From: Mansonella perstans | Taxonomy: Eukaryota > Nematoda > Chromadorea > Rhabditida > Onchocercidae | Length of the DNA: 64,000 bases | Direction: 5' to 3' | NCBI GenBank assembly: GCA_037074765.1 | Contig: JBAMDO010000069.1 | Span: 457,501 to 521,500, forward strand | Part shown: positions 37,401-50,137 of the stretch, piece by piece | Position numbering within the stretch: the stretch's first letter is position 1 | Layout: each line of letters begins with the position of its first letter | Program-made: the position numbers and the translations under genes | The notes under the pieces: generated by a model | Database searches by the model: none | What the model was told of the DNA's origin: nothing | What the model saw: the letters and a program-made list of their open reading frames with translations, nothing else

Positions 37401-40400
37401 TATATCGGATATTGATTTGATACTAAAAATAATTTTAAATTCTTGACTTTTACAATGAGACAGAAGATTGTAATATCTGTAGCATTTTATAGATAAAATG
37501 AACTAACAGTTATGTCATGCAATGAATTTTTTAAGGGCATTTACAGTTTCAACAAATACTTTGTCGATAAATGATAATAGAAAAAATATAATGACGCAGC
37601 AGGCTGCGAGTTGTTTAATGCAGTCGAAAAATTTGAAGGAATGTGAAAAGATGACATTGAACGCTTTAATCGCGAAGGAGGTAAGCTCATTTGTTTAACT
37701 ACTTAAACACATGATGAAGTGTGCATTTTTTATCACTTCATATTGCTTAGTACTTAGACATCTTTTCACTCTTAATGTATTTGATTACTTCTTGGCTGAT
37801 AAGCTCATTTGCTTAGCCATTTAGTGCTTAAAGCATTGAAGATCACAGGTACTGAGCTTAGTGGATATGGCATAAAAGCAAAGGGATTACACCGTTGAAT
37901 CGCATATTTACGACTGAGTATTAATTTAGTTTCCACAAAAAACTTTCATAATTATCTGTTTCCTTCATAGGCTACAATTTGTGGGATAAGAAGCGCATCG
38001 CAACCGCATGTGAAAGTATTGCCGAAGGAAAGCAGTAATGAATCACTGAAAGATTTTCTGCAAAAGCAGGTTTCTGATCATAAATTCTTTGGATTTCAGT
38101 AAATAGTGGACTAACTGGAATATCTACATTGGAGATATAAACTGGTGATTCAGTTTCTTTAATCAGATTTAGTTCTGGGCTAAATAATTTTCTCTGCGAA
38201 CATCCTGGAATAGCTAGAAAGCGCAGCGTCCCTGCCATTTACTGTTCATTTCTCAACTAGGAATCAAAAAAGTGGGATTCTGGAATTTTGCCGAAAGTTT
38301 ATTTCTCTACTATTAATAGTAGATTTAAGTTTTTCTTTTTGGCAGAAATACTTGATAGCAAACAATATAAAGTATGACAAAGGATGATAATGCTTTAATA
38401 AAAGATTAATTTCAATTTATTGCTAATTTTAAAAAAGTACTTGGTCAGTGCTTTAGTACTAAGTGTTTCTTGAGCATAGCTACAGCAATACATTATGCCT
38501 CATTTTTTCAGGATGAAAACAAAGATTTGACACATTTGCCAGTTCTTGGGAAAGGCTTAAATTCCGGATCTGTTTTATTGACTAGCCCTAGAAAAACCAA
38601 CAAAATAAATGCTGCAGAAAATGCCAAGGTTAGTGAATTTTCAACAGTAATTGCGTGCAGTGCTTTTTCAAACACTCATGCAACCTGCATCCCCTTGATA
38701 ATGGCAACTGATAACTAATGAAAGCCATGATATCAGTCATTAGGCCGTTACGTCCAGTTCATTAATTGCTTAGGCTTAAGTATACCGTATATTTTTGCAG
38801 CGGAGGGCTATTGCAACAATAATGAAAAAAGGTGGTCTGAAGAAAGCTGATCCAAACTCAATCGGCGGCAAACCTAAAAAGCCACGTTTGTGTAAGTCAT
38901 AATGTATTTTTCTTTTTAAAATCTCATCATTTTTTGATAATTTGGCAAGGAGCTATGCTATTAATATCGGTGAGATACGATGCATTTAGCTTATAAAAAA
39001 ATAGTTCTTCGTTTCTGTTAGAGATTGCTTCTTATTAGACATCGATATATCTATACCATTATTCACTTTGAATCACTGTGCAAACAAGCTTAGTCTTAGG
39101 ACTTAACTGAATTAAAGTACTAAAGAAAATTTTATTTTCAATTTATAAAAGCTGATGCAACACTCCCAATTCCATTAAACTTCATGGAAATTTCTTCAGT
39201 TTCTCAAGAACATAAAGGGCAGGAGATAGTCTTTATCAATGGGAATGCTAATGGTAATTCAGAAAAAGTTGAAAGATTCTCGAAGAAACTTTATACTGAC
39301 GATGAGATTTCAGCACTTTTAAAGGAAAAAAGTAGTCATGAAGATGATCTTCGTCGAGTAAGTGCACGATTTTTGCTATCTTAGTAGGATACTAACATTA
39401 CACCACAGCAAATTACGACTTGTGAAAAATCGTCACATTTTGAATTAATTGGAATTATTACGAAAAAAATACCATTCAAGTTCCAATACATCGCAATTTG
39501 AAATCAGAAGTTTAGGAGAAGTTTTGTTTTGTAGTGTTTAGAATTCATTTAAAATATAATGATAATAAATGTTATTTTTCGAAATCTTCTGTTTCTCCTA
39601 GTAAAAATTATTTTTATCTAAAATGCTTGAAATTTTTCTAGGAGGATGCTGTTCGTGAAAAGCATTACTTCAACGCTATGGAACAGAAGGAGAGATTGGA
39701 AACTTATCTTACCGATATCATGGAAATTAAAAATTGCAATGTAGTTACGTGTACTGTGGTATGTTGTGTCTTGGTTTTCAAATGTTTTCATGAAATTTGG
39801 ATTTACAAACGGAAAAAGAGTCTAGTGCCTCAAATTGTTTGATTACATTGAGATTTTGAAAGAAAATTTGTAATATTTGTTGATGACAGAATTTATTTAC
39901 ATAGTTACTTAAAAGCGAAAAAAGCAAGCCAATGCAGGGCCTGTTTAATAAATCACGTTTTGTAGTGCAATTATACGTCACACAAACAGAGTGATCTATG
40001 TGAATATTTACATCATACTGTAAAACATTACAAGGCTACCAAGCGATTCTTTCGCTGTAAGCATTGTCATACGCGTACAGTTTCATATGAACGATTACCT
40101 ATAGTTCCTTGCATGGTTAGTTCTTTTTTTTTTTGATCTAAAAAAAACTTGGTAGTTTGTTGCAGATAAACGTAAAGATCAAGTTTGATGTACAAGGAAT
40201 AAATGTAAAGATCAAGTTCATCAGGCTAAATTAACCTGACAATGAAAGAGTGACAATTTGCTCATATTTTAATTTGTAAATTTCTCCTATTCCAAATTTT
40301 TATCAGCACTATTAATTACTTTTGACAAAACAAAGCCAAAAAAAGAAAAACAAATCTTTAATTTCTATTCTGTTTTTAACATTTAGTGAGTTCAAGTATC

Positions 40401-40541
40401 AGTCGTAATACAGTAAATTATTTCTAGCAATGCGGCTATAACGAATTCAGGCGAGTACCAATGAAGGACGAAAAGCAAGTAAAACTGGAACAGGAAAATC
40501 TACTTTTACGTGGTGAAGAACGAAAATATATTAACTGTTAA
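34405..40541 (+). CDS. mcm-10: MCM10 DNA replication initiation factor
   Basis: Nuclear factor that binds DNA, activates the CMG helicase and helps load polymerase alpha. Eighteen exons, all in phase, give 739 aa: 34405-34468, 34646-34765, 35029-35200, 35307-35388, 35510-35685, 35930-36014, 36196-36300, 36490-36616, 36899-36969, 37186-37388, 37536-37680, 37971-38069, 38512-38628, 38801-38891, 39152-39357, 39642-39758, 39990-40115, 40428-40541. The conserved core (about 190-335) has KIYDPFFGIRIR, WISLAIIVEKTS and the OB-fold segment VRVLLFGDCIKKFW. The CCCH zinc finger follows at about 333-360 (CKAVKKDGSSC, then QCDRCIYH). KKGGLKKADPN is the second family signature. The C-terminal zinc ribbon (about 660-715) has FFRCKHCHTRTVSYERLP and CMQCGY. 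The N terminus is acidic. It converges with the protease gene 809 bases away. Confidence 0.93.
36676..36730. repeat. 24-bp intronic tandem duplication in mcm-10
   Basis: Two and a partial third copy of ACGGTCATTTTTTCANTGNT plus TGG in the intron after exon 8. Confidence 0.65.
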
Positions 40542-41349
40542 ATATGTCGAATCTGTTTGTTTTTATATTGCTTACCATGCTGTGATTTTCATCCTTCTCA
40601 CCGGTGGTCATTTGTCCACATTTAAGTAGATGCAGATTACTTGAACATTATCAATAACTATTCGCATCCCAAGAAAAAGGCAATGATTAGTGGAGATTCC
40701 TTACATCTTCAATAACTCCATTAAGAGTTGATAAAAAGAAATGAAATGAAATTATACTTTCTGGGTCTAAAGCCTAGAATGACAAGCTTTTCGCATTTGT
40801 TTTTGCAAACGTTGTTGTAAAATTCATTGACAATGAACTGTGATTTTTTTAATTGCGTTAAAAAACATTTGTTATATTTTTGGAATTCATCATTTAAAGC
40901 TGTAAAAATTAAGAAGCATAATTGCTGAAACGTCTGTACATAGCTAATATATGGCAAGTCTTGCCATATATTATCCGTTTTTTCTTTCTTTTTTTTTTTA
41001 TATCAAATGCTTTATGTATTCACGAGGTATCGTATTCATCCATGAATTACAGGATAATAAGGTACTTCGTGGCGATCTAAAATACCTGATTGCAAGTCTT
41101 GTGCGTTGTGTGCAAACGCTTCAACATTTATGCATGCAAATGATATGCGCATGCATTTTAATAAATGATGCAAATTTATCAAAATAGTTTTTAATTGGTA
41201 GAGGTAAAGTTACCAAAGGAAACTTCGGATAATGATGAATAGTAGCTCATTTAATTTAATGAAATTACATGGATGGACTTTCTTAGGCAAAATCGTAGTA
41301 ACACATGAAAGTTGTAGGCTCTGCTTATTTTAATAAGCAAATTAAAGGA
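40542..41349. other. Convergent 3' region between mcm-10 and the protease gene
   Basis: Holds both 3' UTRs. No coding sequence, RNA gene or clear AATAAA is visible on either strand; short frames here are AT-driven. Confidence 0.6.
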
Positions 41350-44300
41350 TTAGTAAATGATCGCAGATGACACCATATCGCTGACACCACAAACATCTTT
41401 GCCACGCAACAAACGAAAGTAACCGTCTTCTCCCCATCGCTTACCCCAGCTATTTTTGATCGTCCAGTACGGTAGACCATCTTCAACACCATAACCAACA
41501 ATCAGTACACCATGATTGATTTTTGATGGTGGACAACGTGATCGGGATGGATGAAGAATTCCTTGCTTATAATATGCTAATAACTCGGCATCAATTCCTG
41601 GAAGGAAAAAAAATTAAAAAGCCTAAAAATCAAGTAGAAATATGAATTCAAATTTCGAATATCAAATCTGATCAAAATTTAAGATCAGTTTCACTCATAT
41701 TTATTATAATGACTTATATGTGAGTACTTCAATGACAGTACCCTAATGTACTGGGAATTTTCTTGTGGACTGACTGGAAAAAAGCCCAGAATTAGTCACC
41801 AAACCTTTACTTTTATCGCTTAACTTTACCGCTCGCTGATTAGTAATAGTTGAAAATTAGTAAATCATTTTTCGATGTCCACTTTTTTCAACATCTAACA
41901 ATACTGACCAACAGAAAGTGGTCCACGTTGAGCAATCCACGCTTTCATTATTGTCTCATTATTTGGAATTTCCGCTGCATCATCAATAGTGACAGCAATT
42001 TCGGATCGAACCAAATGACATGTTCCATTTTTTGCTTTATACGGATATAAATCTTCCGGTTCCAAACCACCCATTCGTTTTATCTCTCTAAAAAAAAATC
42101 TACGATAATCCATATCCTATGCCATTTTCAGTAAAAGGTATCTTTCAACAAGAAAAATCAAATATTTAATTTTTTTTAAAAATTCAAAAAATTGACTTTT
42201 TTTCAAGGCTTTTTTTTTTACTTCTCACACATATTTTTGCATTTTCAGTTTTATCTCACAACAAAATTAATTTTAAGAATGACCGGAAAGCATTCATTGG
42301 AATACCACCATTGCATCCCTGATCAATTGTATCACAATCAATTAATTCTTGCTCGGACAATGATACCAAATTGCCTGTTTTAATTGCCCAAGCACCTTCA
42401 ATATTACCAGTAACCGAAAAAGCCCAACAACTACCGCAGGCACCTAAAAATAATGAAACAAATGAATCATAGTCAAATTTTCAGCAATCTTAAAAGTTAA
42501 TATCATTATCGTAATAAAATTTATTGTAATATCATTTATCGTAATAGCAAATTATTACGATAAATGATATTTTCAACAATGCAGCAAAAATTTTATAAAC
42601 CTTGATTTTTTACTTCTGTAACAACTCCTTGTGTACGCCAATCGAATTTTCTTGGCAAATCATTCATTGAAAGATTAAAATCATTTAAATCAAATTTCAA
42701 ATCATTGGATGTTGGTTGCACTCTATCCCACCATATGCTTGGTAGCATTATCTGGAAAGTTTTCATTTTTTTTTTTAATAAATAAGAATTGAAACTTTTA
42801 ATTTTGCATAGCCTTTAATTTTAACAAAAGACTTCAATTCCTCAATTAACTAATTAATCAATCAATCAATTAATAGTAAAAATATGTCATCGTTGATTAA
42901 ATGAAATGATCATTGTTATTGAGGGGAAAAATTTAAAAAAAAAATAATAATAATCAAAAGAAAGCTGCTATCTTTAAATTTCAAATATTCTCAAAAATTT
43001 TGTAAATAATCAGACATATTTTAAAAAAGAAATCCAAATCCAAATGAATTCCAATTCTAACTTTCTGAAATTCTTCAGCTGCCATATCGCTGAATTGTGT
43101 CACACCATAAATTGCTGTCCCTTTCTCCTCATATTGCAACTTCTCGACGAAATGCGTATTTTGCATGTATATTCGAAAACGATCCAATTGTTCCGTTACT
43201 GACGAATATTCCCGTTTGAATCTGAAAACAAAGAAAACTTTGGACGTAACAAAAAATTTTAGTGCTATAGCAAAAAAATAGACCATTGATTGATTATTGA
43301 TTGATTATCGGATTTGAAAAAAAAATCGGATTTGAAAGATTTGAAAACAATCCGATATATTCGTCGCATTTACTACCGCTACATTGGTCGCATTTGCTTA
43401 TCATTATATCTGTCGTGTTTATTGTCATCACATCCGCCGCATTTGCTTATCATTACATCTGTTGTATTTATTGTTATCACATCGCATATGCTACGATCAC
43501 ATCGATCGCATTTGTTTTGATCATATTGTTAACATTAAATAATTTTTCCTTTTTTTTTTTTTGAAAACAGGAAAGAGAGATTTCTCACTTTTTAACAAAA
43601 TCCAAGAAACTATTCCATAATATTTCCGTCTTTCGTTCCATCCAATTTTGCGAAAAAACAGCTGATTTTAATGATTTCAAATTCATTGAATCTGCTATGG
43701 AACTGAAATGAAACAATCATTTAGCCATTTTGATCAAACATATTTAATTAACGAAATTCACATTTAAAAATAAACCATCAAAATAACAACAGAGATAATA
43801 AAATTGAGCCAAACTTACCTGTTCTTTTCAATTTGTTGTTTTTCCGGTGAAAAACGATCAGTGCATGTTACAAGTTTAATCTTTCCCGCTGTTTTCCAAT
43901 TTGGTTGAGATATTTCAAATGTGCAAATCTTAATTGAAGTAAAAGAATTCTTTGTTTTTAAAACAATCTTAATTGCATATTAATTCATTCTACTGTTTAT
44001 TATATAATCTTTTTTTCATTTAATTTTGATTAAGAATTTTTCAATTAATTTTTCTTTTTGTCAAAAAAAAAGAAAACAAAAAACACAATTACCTTTAAAC
44101 CCATTTCTTTGATTGCTTTGCAATTTGTATTGTCATCATTCTTATGTGACTGAAAAATTCGCTACTGATACAATCATTATTGTTAACAGGAATGGAAAGG
44201 AAAGGAAAAAAATTAAAAACATTTGAAATTTAATATAAAAAATTGACATTTTAAATTCAGTATTAAAAAATGAATTGACCTAAAAAAAAGATCATTACAG

Positions 44301-45144
44301 TTTTCGTGCAATTCGAATGAACAATCGCAATTTTGATCGATAAATGCATTCCGGCATGATGAATGGTACTAATATCTAAAACTTTCATTGGAATCCACCA
44401 AAACATATCGTTGGATATTTTATTATATTCGATCATTGCTAATGATAATAAATCCTGCAATTAAACGCACATAATGATTGAAATGGATAATTATTTTTTA
44501 AGAATTATAATTTGAAATTTTTTAGGCTAATTATTTGCTAACAAAAATTTTTGCAATCATTTTTCATGGCTAATTTCTTTCATTTGCTCTGAAAGTTAAA
44601 TAGGTAAAATTTTTTATCGGAATTTTTTTTGAAATTTAAATAAAAATTTTTAAAAATTTCAAAATATTTTTATCAACTCAACTATTCTAAGAGTTTTTTC
44701 TAGTAAATTAATTATTTAATATTTAATTTGTTAAAAATTTCAATTTCAACACTTTATCATTCATGTCTAAGTTTATATTTGATTTATGTGATTTAATCTG
44801 AATTAAGGTTATAAATTATTTTTTAATTTTCAAACTAAATAATTGCAAGTGACAAAAAAAAACTATTCCAATATACGAATGTTGCGGAAGTAGTTGTTAC
44901 AAACTGATGAAAATAATTATTATTTTGGGCCTCTAAAAGCCTTTTTTTAAAAGGAAAAAATTAAAACTTGCAATTATTTCTTTTAATTCATTTTTGGCAT
45001 AAGTTATTGCTTTTATACTGAGATGTAACTGAGAATAAAATTTTTCCTCTTTCTTACCTCATATTTTTGAGTGTATAAATCGGGCTTCTTAATTGCCATA
45101 ATGGCATGAAGCCCTAGCAAAATTATCCAAAAATTGGCCAACAT
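41350..45144 (-). CDS. CTSF: Cathepsin F-type cysteine protease with cystatin-like pro-region
   Basis: Papain-family (C1A) lysosomal or secreted endopeptidase. Ten exons in phase give 473 aa, on the minus strand: 45144-45058, 44454-44299, 44149-44093, 43928-43819, 43702-43589, 43221-43062, 42751-42601, 42443-42284, 42087-41909, 41597-41350. The signal peptide is [18 protein letters not shown] cystatin-like region (about 30-135) includes [20 protein letters not shown] followed by TC. The I29 inhibitor region has the cathepsin F-type spacing and [14 protein letters not shown]. Mature enzyme starts near [13 protein letters not shown]. Catalytic Cys is in GACGSCWAF (about 284) with the oxyanion Gln in KNQG, His in [11 protein letters not shown] (about 420) and Asn in TIKNSWG (about 440). 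Length and pro-region match nematode cathepsin F (C. elegans TAG-196). All catalytic residues are present, so it should be active. Confidence 0.93.
43384..43510. repeat. Two diverged 60-bp repeats in a protease intron
   Basis: CGCATTTGCTTATCATTA followed by a CTGT-GT-TTTATTGT-ATCACATC block occurs twice, with a third partial copy at about 43480-43510. Confidence 0.6.
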
Positions 45145-47406
45145 ATGTAATCAATTCCACACCAGAAAAAAGACAAAAAGCTATCAAGGCGAAAATTTCT
45201 TGATGATCCCGTAAGATGCAAGCTAAGTGATGAATGAAAAAGAAGAAAGGAAAAAATAAAAACGAAACGATGACACGATGACATTTCAACTGTCATATTG
45301 TATGTACAATTCACACTAAAACCTTTTAATTAATTCCCTAAAAAAAGTAAAAAGAACAGGATTTGTAATTTTGAAAATGAGAAAAACAAAAACCTGATCT
45401 GATCAATGTGAGAGTAATAAAATAAAAAAGTATACAAATTATAAAATGACTATAAATGTTATAATTTGATGCTATTAAATAAAGTGTAAACAAATTATAA
45501 ATTGTAAACAATCATATCGTAAACAATCTGAAAACGTAAACAAATTATTGATTGTAAACAATTTGACAATATAAACCTATACAAAATGATAGCTTATAAA
45601 CGAGCACAAAATGTCTGAGGGTCGATTCACTTTCTGTTCGATCGGATGATATCGGTCAATGTTCCTCCACGTCAATCAAATTAGACAACATTTCTACTTT
45701 CTCCATTCTCCTCCGTCCATCCCTCTTCCTCTCCTGATTACATTTCCTTGCAAACAATTATTACACAAAACATCCTCTATGAACTAATGCTAATGAATAT
45801 TTTAGAAATATCCCTTAGCCATTACAACTAATAGCAATCATACCAAAAATACGCTGATATCATCAATTATATCGAAAAATACCAGAAATATTCAAAATAC
45901 CAAAAACTAGCACAGCAATTTCAGCTATGAATCATTTTTTTTTTTTTATTGAAAATTTAATGAGACAAAAAGAGTATGAATTTTTTGATATTATCGAATT
46001 CATTTCATTCTCAGTAATTTACAGCGACAATGATGACCATATGATAATGACGGTAATGATGGCGATAATGCTAATGATGATACCCAGTTTACAATGACAA
46101 TGATGATATATCGATTGTGATGATGATGATAATATTAACGTTGAAAATGTAGTATTTGAAATTCCAAAAGTTAAACTGACTTAAAATTTTTCAAAAAAAA
46201 GTTTCCATTTGATTTGAAAATCACGAATTTGACAATTAAAAAGTTAACAGTAAAAATATTCCCTAAATTAACAATTAATAGTTTGCGTAAGAAAAAAACG
46301 TATTTAAAACTTTTAATGCACTATGAATTTTTTTTCTTGAACTACTTGAACAAATTTTAAAAAATTATCCAGAAAAAAAATCATTCGATTGTTTAAGTCA
46401 ATTGAGAAATTGATAAACATTTTTTATACCATATATGCTGGTTGTTATCCGTATTTATTTAATTGAATTTTTGTTAAAAATGAAAAAATATACAAACAAA
46501 TGTGCATCATGAACATCAATCAGTTCAATTATTGTTGATTGCAGAGTTAGTTATGATCAATTGCAGAGTTAATTATAGATAATAACAGAGTTATGGACAA
46601 TTTTAGAGTTATGGTCAGTTGCAGAGTTATGATCAGTTGTAGTTATGGTCAGTTGTAGAGTTATATGGTCAATTGTAGAGTTATGAACAATTGCAGAGTT
46701 ATGGTCAATTGCAGAGTTAGTTATGGTTTTTTTTTTTTTTTTTCAATTGCAGTTTTTTTGATATGGCACATACCAAAAAAAAAGTCAAATTATAAAATTT
46801 AGTATTCTGCAATCAGAATGTAAAATTAAAAAAAAATAATGCATGTATAAATAATCTATGTAAGCTTAGTGAATTGTGAGAAAACGGAACCAAACTTTCA
46901 AGGATTAGAAAAATTTCTGGAAAATGTTCGAAATTTCATTTCAGGAAAATGTCCGAAATTTCATTTCTGAAAAAAGTTCGAAATTTTATCAGAAATACAA
47001 CATACCCTCATTTCATGATTGTAATATACTTTACCTTGTAAATCTTTCATCGCTTTTTTTCTTTTCATTTTCTATTCTTACACCTCTGCTCATTAATTAC
47101 ACTTCTGCAACAATACTATTTCACGAATCTCAGCAATCTTTTCCATCTCATCAAACCTCTTGATCCTTATTGCATTATCGAGCCGCGAAATGCTTATATG
47201 TTGTTTGAGAGAGCAACCAGGAATAATATGTCCTATGATAGTGGTCAGTAGTCCACAATGAAAATCAATTGATATCTCTTTGTTTTAACAATGTTTTTAT
47301 GAACATTAATTTGGTGACTTTCTTTTTTTTCCCTTCGATTTTATCACAAATGTTGAAGTAATATTGAAGTTTTGAATTAAAAAAGAAGGGCGAGAAATTA
47401 GCTGAA
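45145..47406. other. Divergent intergenic region between the protease gene and IBA57
   Basis: Should contain both promoters. A CT-rich, less AT-rich stretch lies at about 45640-45750. A TAAAC-rich segment with ATTGTAAACAAT units spans about 45485-45580. At 47190-47235 there is a short frame (MLICCLREQPGIICPMIV) that could hold an upstream IBA57 exon but does not join the known exon convincingly. Confidence 0.4.
46540..46726. repeat. About 21-bp tandem repeat, roughly nine copies
   Basis: Unit GTTATGGTCAATTGCAGA with variants, repeated from 46540 and ending at a poly(T) run. Confidence 0.8.
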
Positions 47407-49659
47407 ATGATATACAATCTTCAACATCGTGGATTACTTCGGGCAAAAGGGAAAGAAGTATTTCAATTCTTGCAAGCTCTCCTTACAAATGATATCAGGT
47501 CAAGTATACTTTTTTTCCTTTTTTTAAATTTACTTTTATTATACTTATATAATTAGTTCTTACTGTATAGAACGCATTATCCCGAAGCCATTTTGTCCAT
47601 AAATTTATATGTCATATCAGAAAGATACATCAGAAAAGAGATTAAGGATTAATTACGGATGATACCAATGAGATCTTGATACTTGAACTCTAACCTTCTT
47701 TCCGTGATATGCATATTTCTTGATGCCCTTCTCACATTATGAATACAAATCGAGAACAATGCAGTGCCACAGTAACACACACATATAAATACAGGACGAC
47801 TACTATGACTTTGCAGGACCTTTTCATTTTGTTCATATAGATATCGAATAATTAGCTTAATTAATTACAAAAAATTGCTACGTCGAATAAGTGTTTAATC
47901 AGTTACACAAATTACTACTTGATAATTATGCTTACCTTTTTTTAATCATAAAGAACATTATCTTTGTGTAACATTTCTGTTTGTGATCAATGATATCAGT
48001 GGGTTATTTAATGAATGATGATAGAGAAAGGTGTGAGATATTAGAAGATATTTAGCCAAACAGATATATGTGTTTTATTGAGTATTAAATGAAAAGTTTA
48101 CTTTGATTGATATTGGCAAGTGGGAAGTAAATAGAATTAATAAATGTAGCAATTTTTAGACGTTTAGCAGATGGCAGAGCGCAGTATACTTTGCTCCTCA
48201 ATAGTCATGGCCGCATCGTAGAAGATTTGATTTTATATCGACAAGCAGATGAAATTTTGATTGAAAGTGATCGAAATAATCAGTCGAAGTTGCAAGAATT
48301 GTTTGAATTATTTAAAGTACACAAAGATGTAACATTTGAAGAAGAAACGAAAAGCTATGTTTATCATGCAGACAGCATAACAAATAATGCTCCTGGCATA
48401 CAAGATCCACGAGTGCCATCCTTTGGTAAACGAATTCTTGGTAGAATTCATCTCCCAGGTAACAATAACATTGGGAAAATTTTCTTGTAAGAAAAGCTTT
48501 TTTAAAATTTTCTGTAAATTTGATGTAAACATTAAATTGCCATCTTTTTGTTAATGAATAGAAAATTATGAACATTTAACGCGCTTTATTATTAAAAAAA
48601 AAAATTTGCTAATTTTTAGCTTCCAGATGATCAATTAGTAGACGAGAATGCATACCGTGAAAGACGTTTTGATTTTGGTATACCAGAAGGACCAAATGAA
48701 TTAGCTGGTGAACTTCCATTGTTCATGAATGCGGATATCATGAACGGCTTAAGGTATTTAAATGTTGAATTTTCATTCTTCTTGACAGCACTCAAAAGTC
48801 TTACAGTCATTGAGAGGCTGCAGATGATTCTGAGTATAAATATATTACAGTATCAACTTAATTTTAATGTACGGCATCAACTTACAGTCATTAAATTATA
48901 AAGTACGGTACAAACTTGCAGTCACTAAAAGGTTGTAGATGATTTCTGAGTATAGTATAAAGCACAGTATAAAGTACAGTACCAACTTAATTTCTTATTC
49001 ATTATTAAAAGTTCTTTCGTCAAATTCCATCCTATGTTTATTTATTTGCTGAATTCACTAAAATTGAGGTCATTTTAAAAATTTGCTAATTTTACCTTCA
49101 TTTAACATAGTATTGGTAATTTCATATATTTCAGTGCTAATAAAGGATGTTACTTAGGACAGGAATTGACAGCTCGTGCACTAAATGCACCAGAAATACG
49201 AAAACGCCTTTTACCTTTCACATGTAGCGGTAAGTTAATCGATTTCATTCTTCAATTTTACTCTGTTTATCGCATACATACATTCTTCACCAACCGAGAC
49301 GAAAAATCCCAGCTTTTCCTCAGTATTGTATTGAAAATATAAAAAACTTCAATTAATTTTGAGACTCATCCCTCCTGTTTTGTATCTATTGTGCTTTTTT
49401 TTTTTTTTTTTGATCAACATTTCCAGTTATTTTGTTAATCCTGTTTTCAGAAATGATTACTGGTTCGCTAGCTAGCAACGAAGGAGGACGTCGTACAGGA
49501 AAAGTAATTGCATGCAACGGGAATAAAGGTCTAGCTTTAATACCTTTTTCACGGACCATTCCGCCAACACATTTCCAGTCGAATTGTGCCAATATCAAAA
49601 TTTTTCTACCTTCTTGGTGGCCAATTGATCCATCCAGTGTTTCAACTCAATCATTATGA
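47407..49659 (+). CDS. IBA57: IBA57, mitochondrial iron-sulfur cluster assembly factor
   Basis: YgfZ/GcvT-fold, folate-binding-type protein that helps make [4Fe-4S] clusters in mitochondria. Five exons in phase: 47407-47498, 48160-48458, 48627-48753, 49135-49229, 49451-49659 (273 aa from this ATG). The family motif K-G-C-Y-x-G-Q-E is present as NKGCYLGQELTAR, with its Cys near residue 178. The N-terminal GcvT-like part reads GLLRAKGKEVFQFLQALLTND, then TLLLNSHGRIVEDLILY. RFDFGIPEG is also typical of the family. The ATG used gives almost no presequence, so a first exon coding for the mitochondrial targeting signal may lie further upstream. It converges with CacyBP. Confidence 0.9.
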
Positions 49660-49844
49660 AATTCTAAAAAATAAAAACTCATATGTTTTGAACTTAGTGC
49701 TCCATGTAAATACTAGACGAACTTTGTTTGGTGACAATATTACCTCAGTACTGGTGAAATTTTCCCTTGGAAGAATGCTTGTTACTTGTGTAATGAGAAA
49801 TGCTCATATTTATTATATTAATTATTTTTCATCTTCTTCTGCTC

Positions 49845-49850
49845 AATAAA
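49845..49850 (+). terminator. Poly(A) signal AATAAA for IBA57
   Basis: AATAAA 186 bases after the IBA57 stop, in a T-rich context (GCTCAATAAAATATTT). Confidence 0.55.
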
Positions 49851-50137
49851 ATATTTCATAGTGTAGGTTTTTAGGTACATCTAAAAAAAGTATTTATGAT
49901 AATAACTGTGTTATCAGACAAGGAAAAGTAATTTAAAAAAAAAAAAAATATTGAAATATAACAGCCGCGCAAAATACGAATGCCAATAATTTTGAGAAGC
50001 CAAATTAATTAATGTCTCTGTCCATAGATGTTCTGGATGGGATGAGATACAGCATATGCATGAGTGTGCAAATATGTGTGCAATTAACACATCGAGAAAT
50101 ATTTCAAACAACAAATTGTTTCATGAGTAATACGTAA

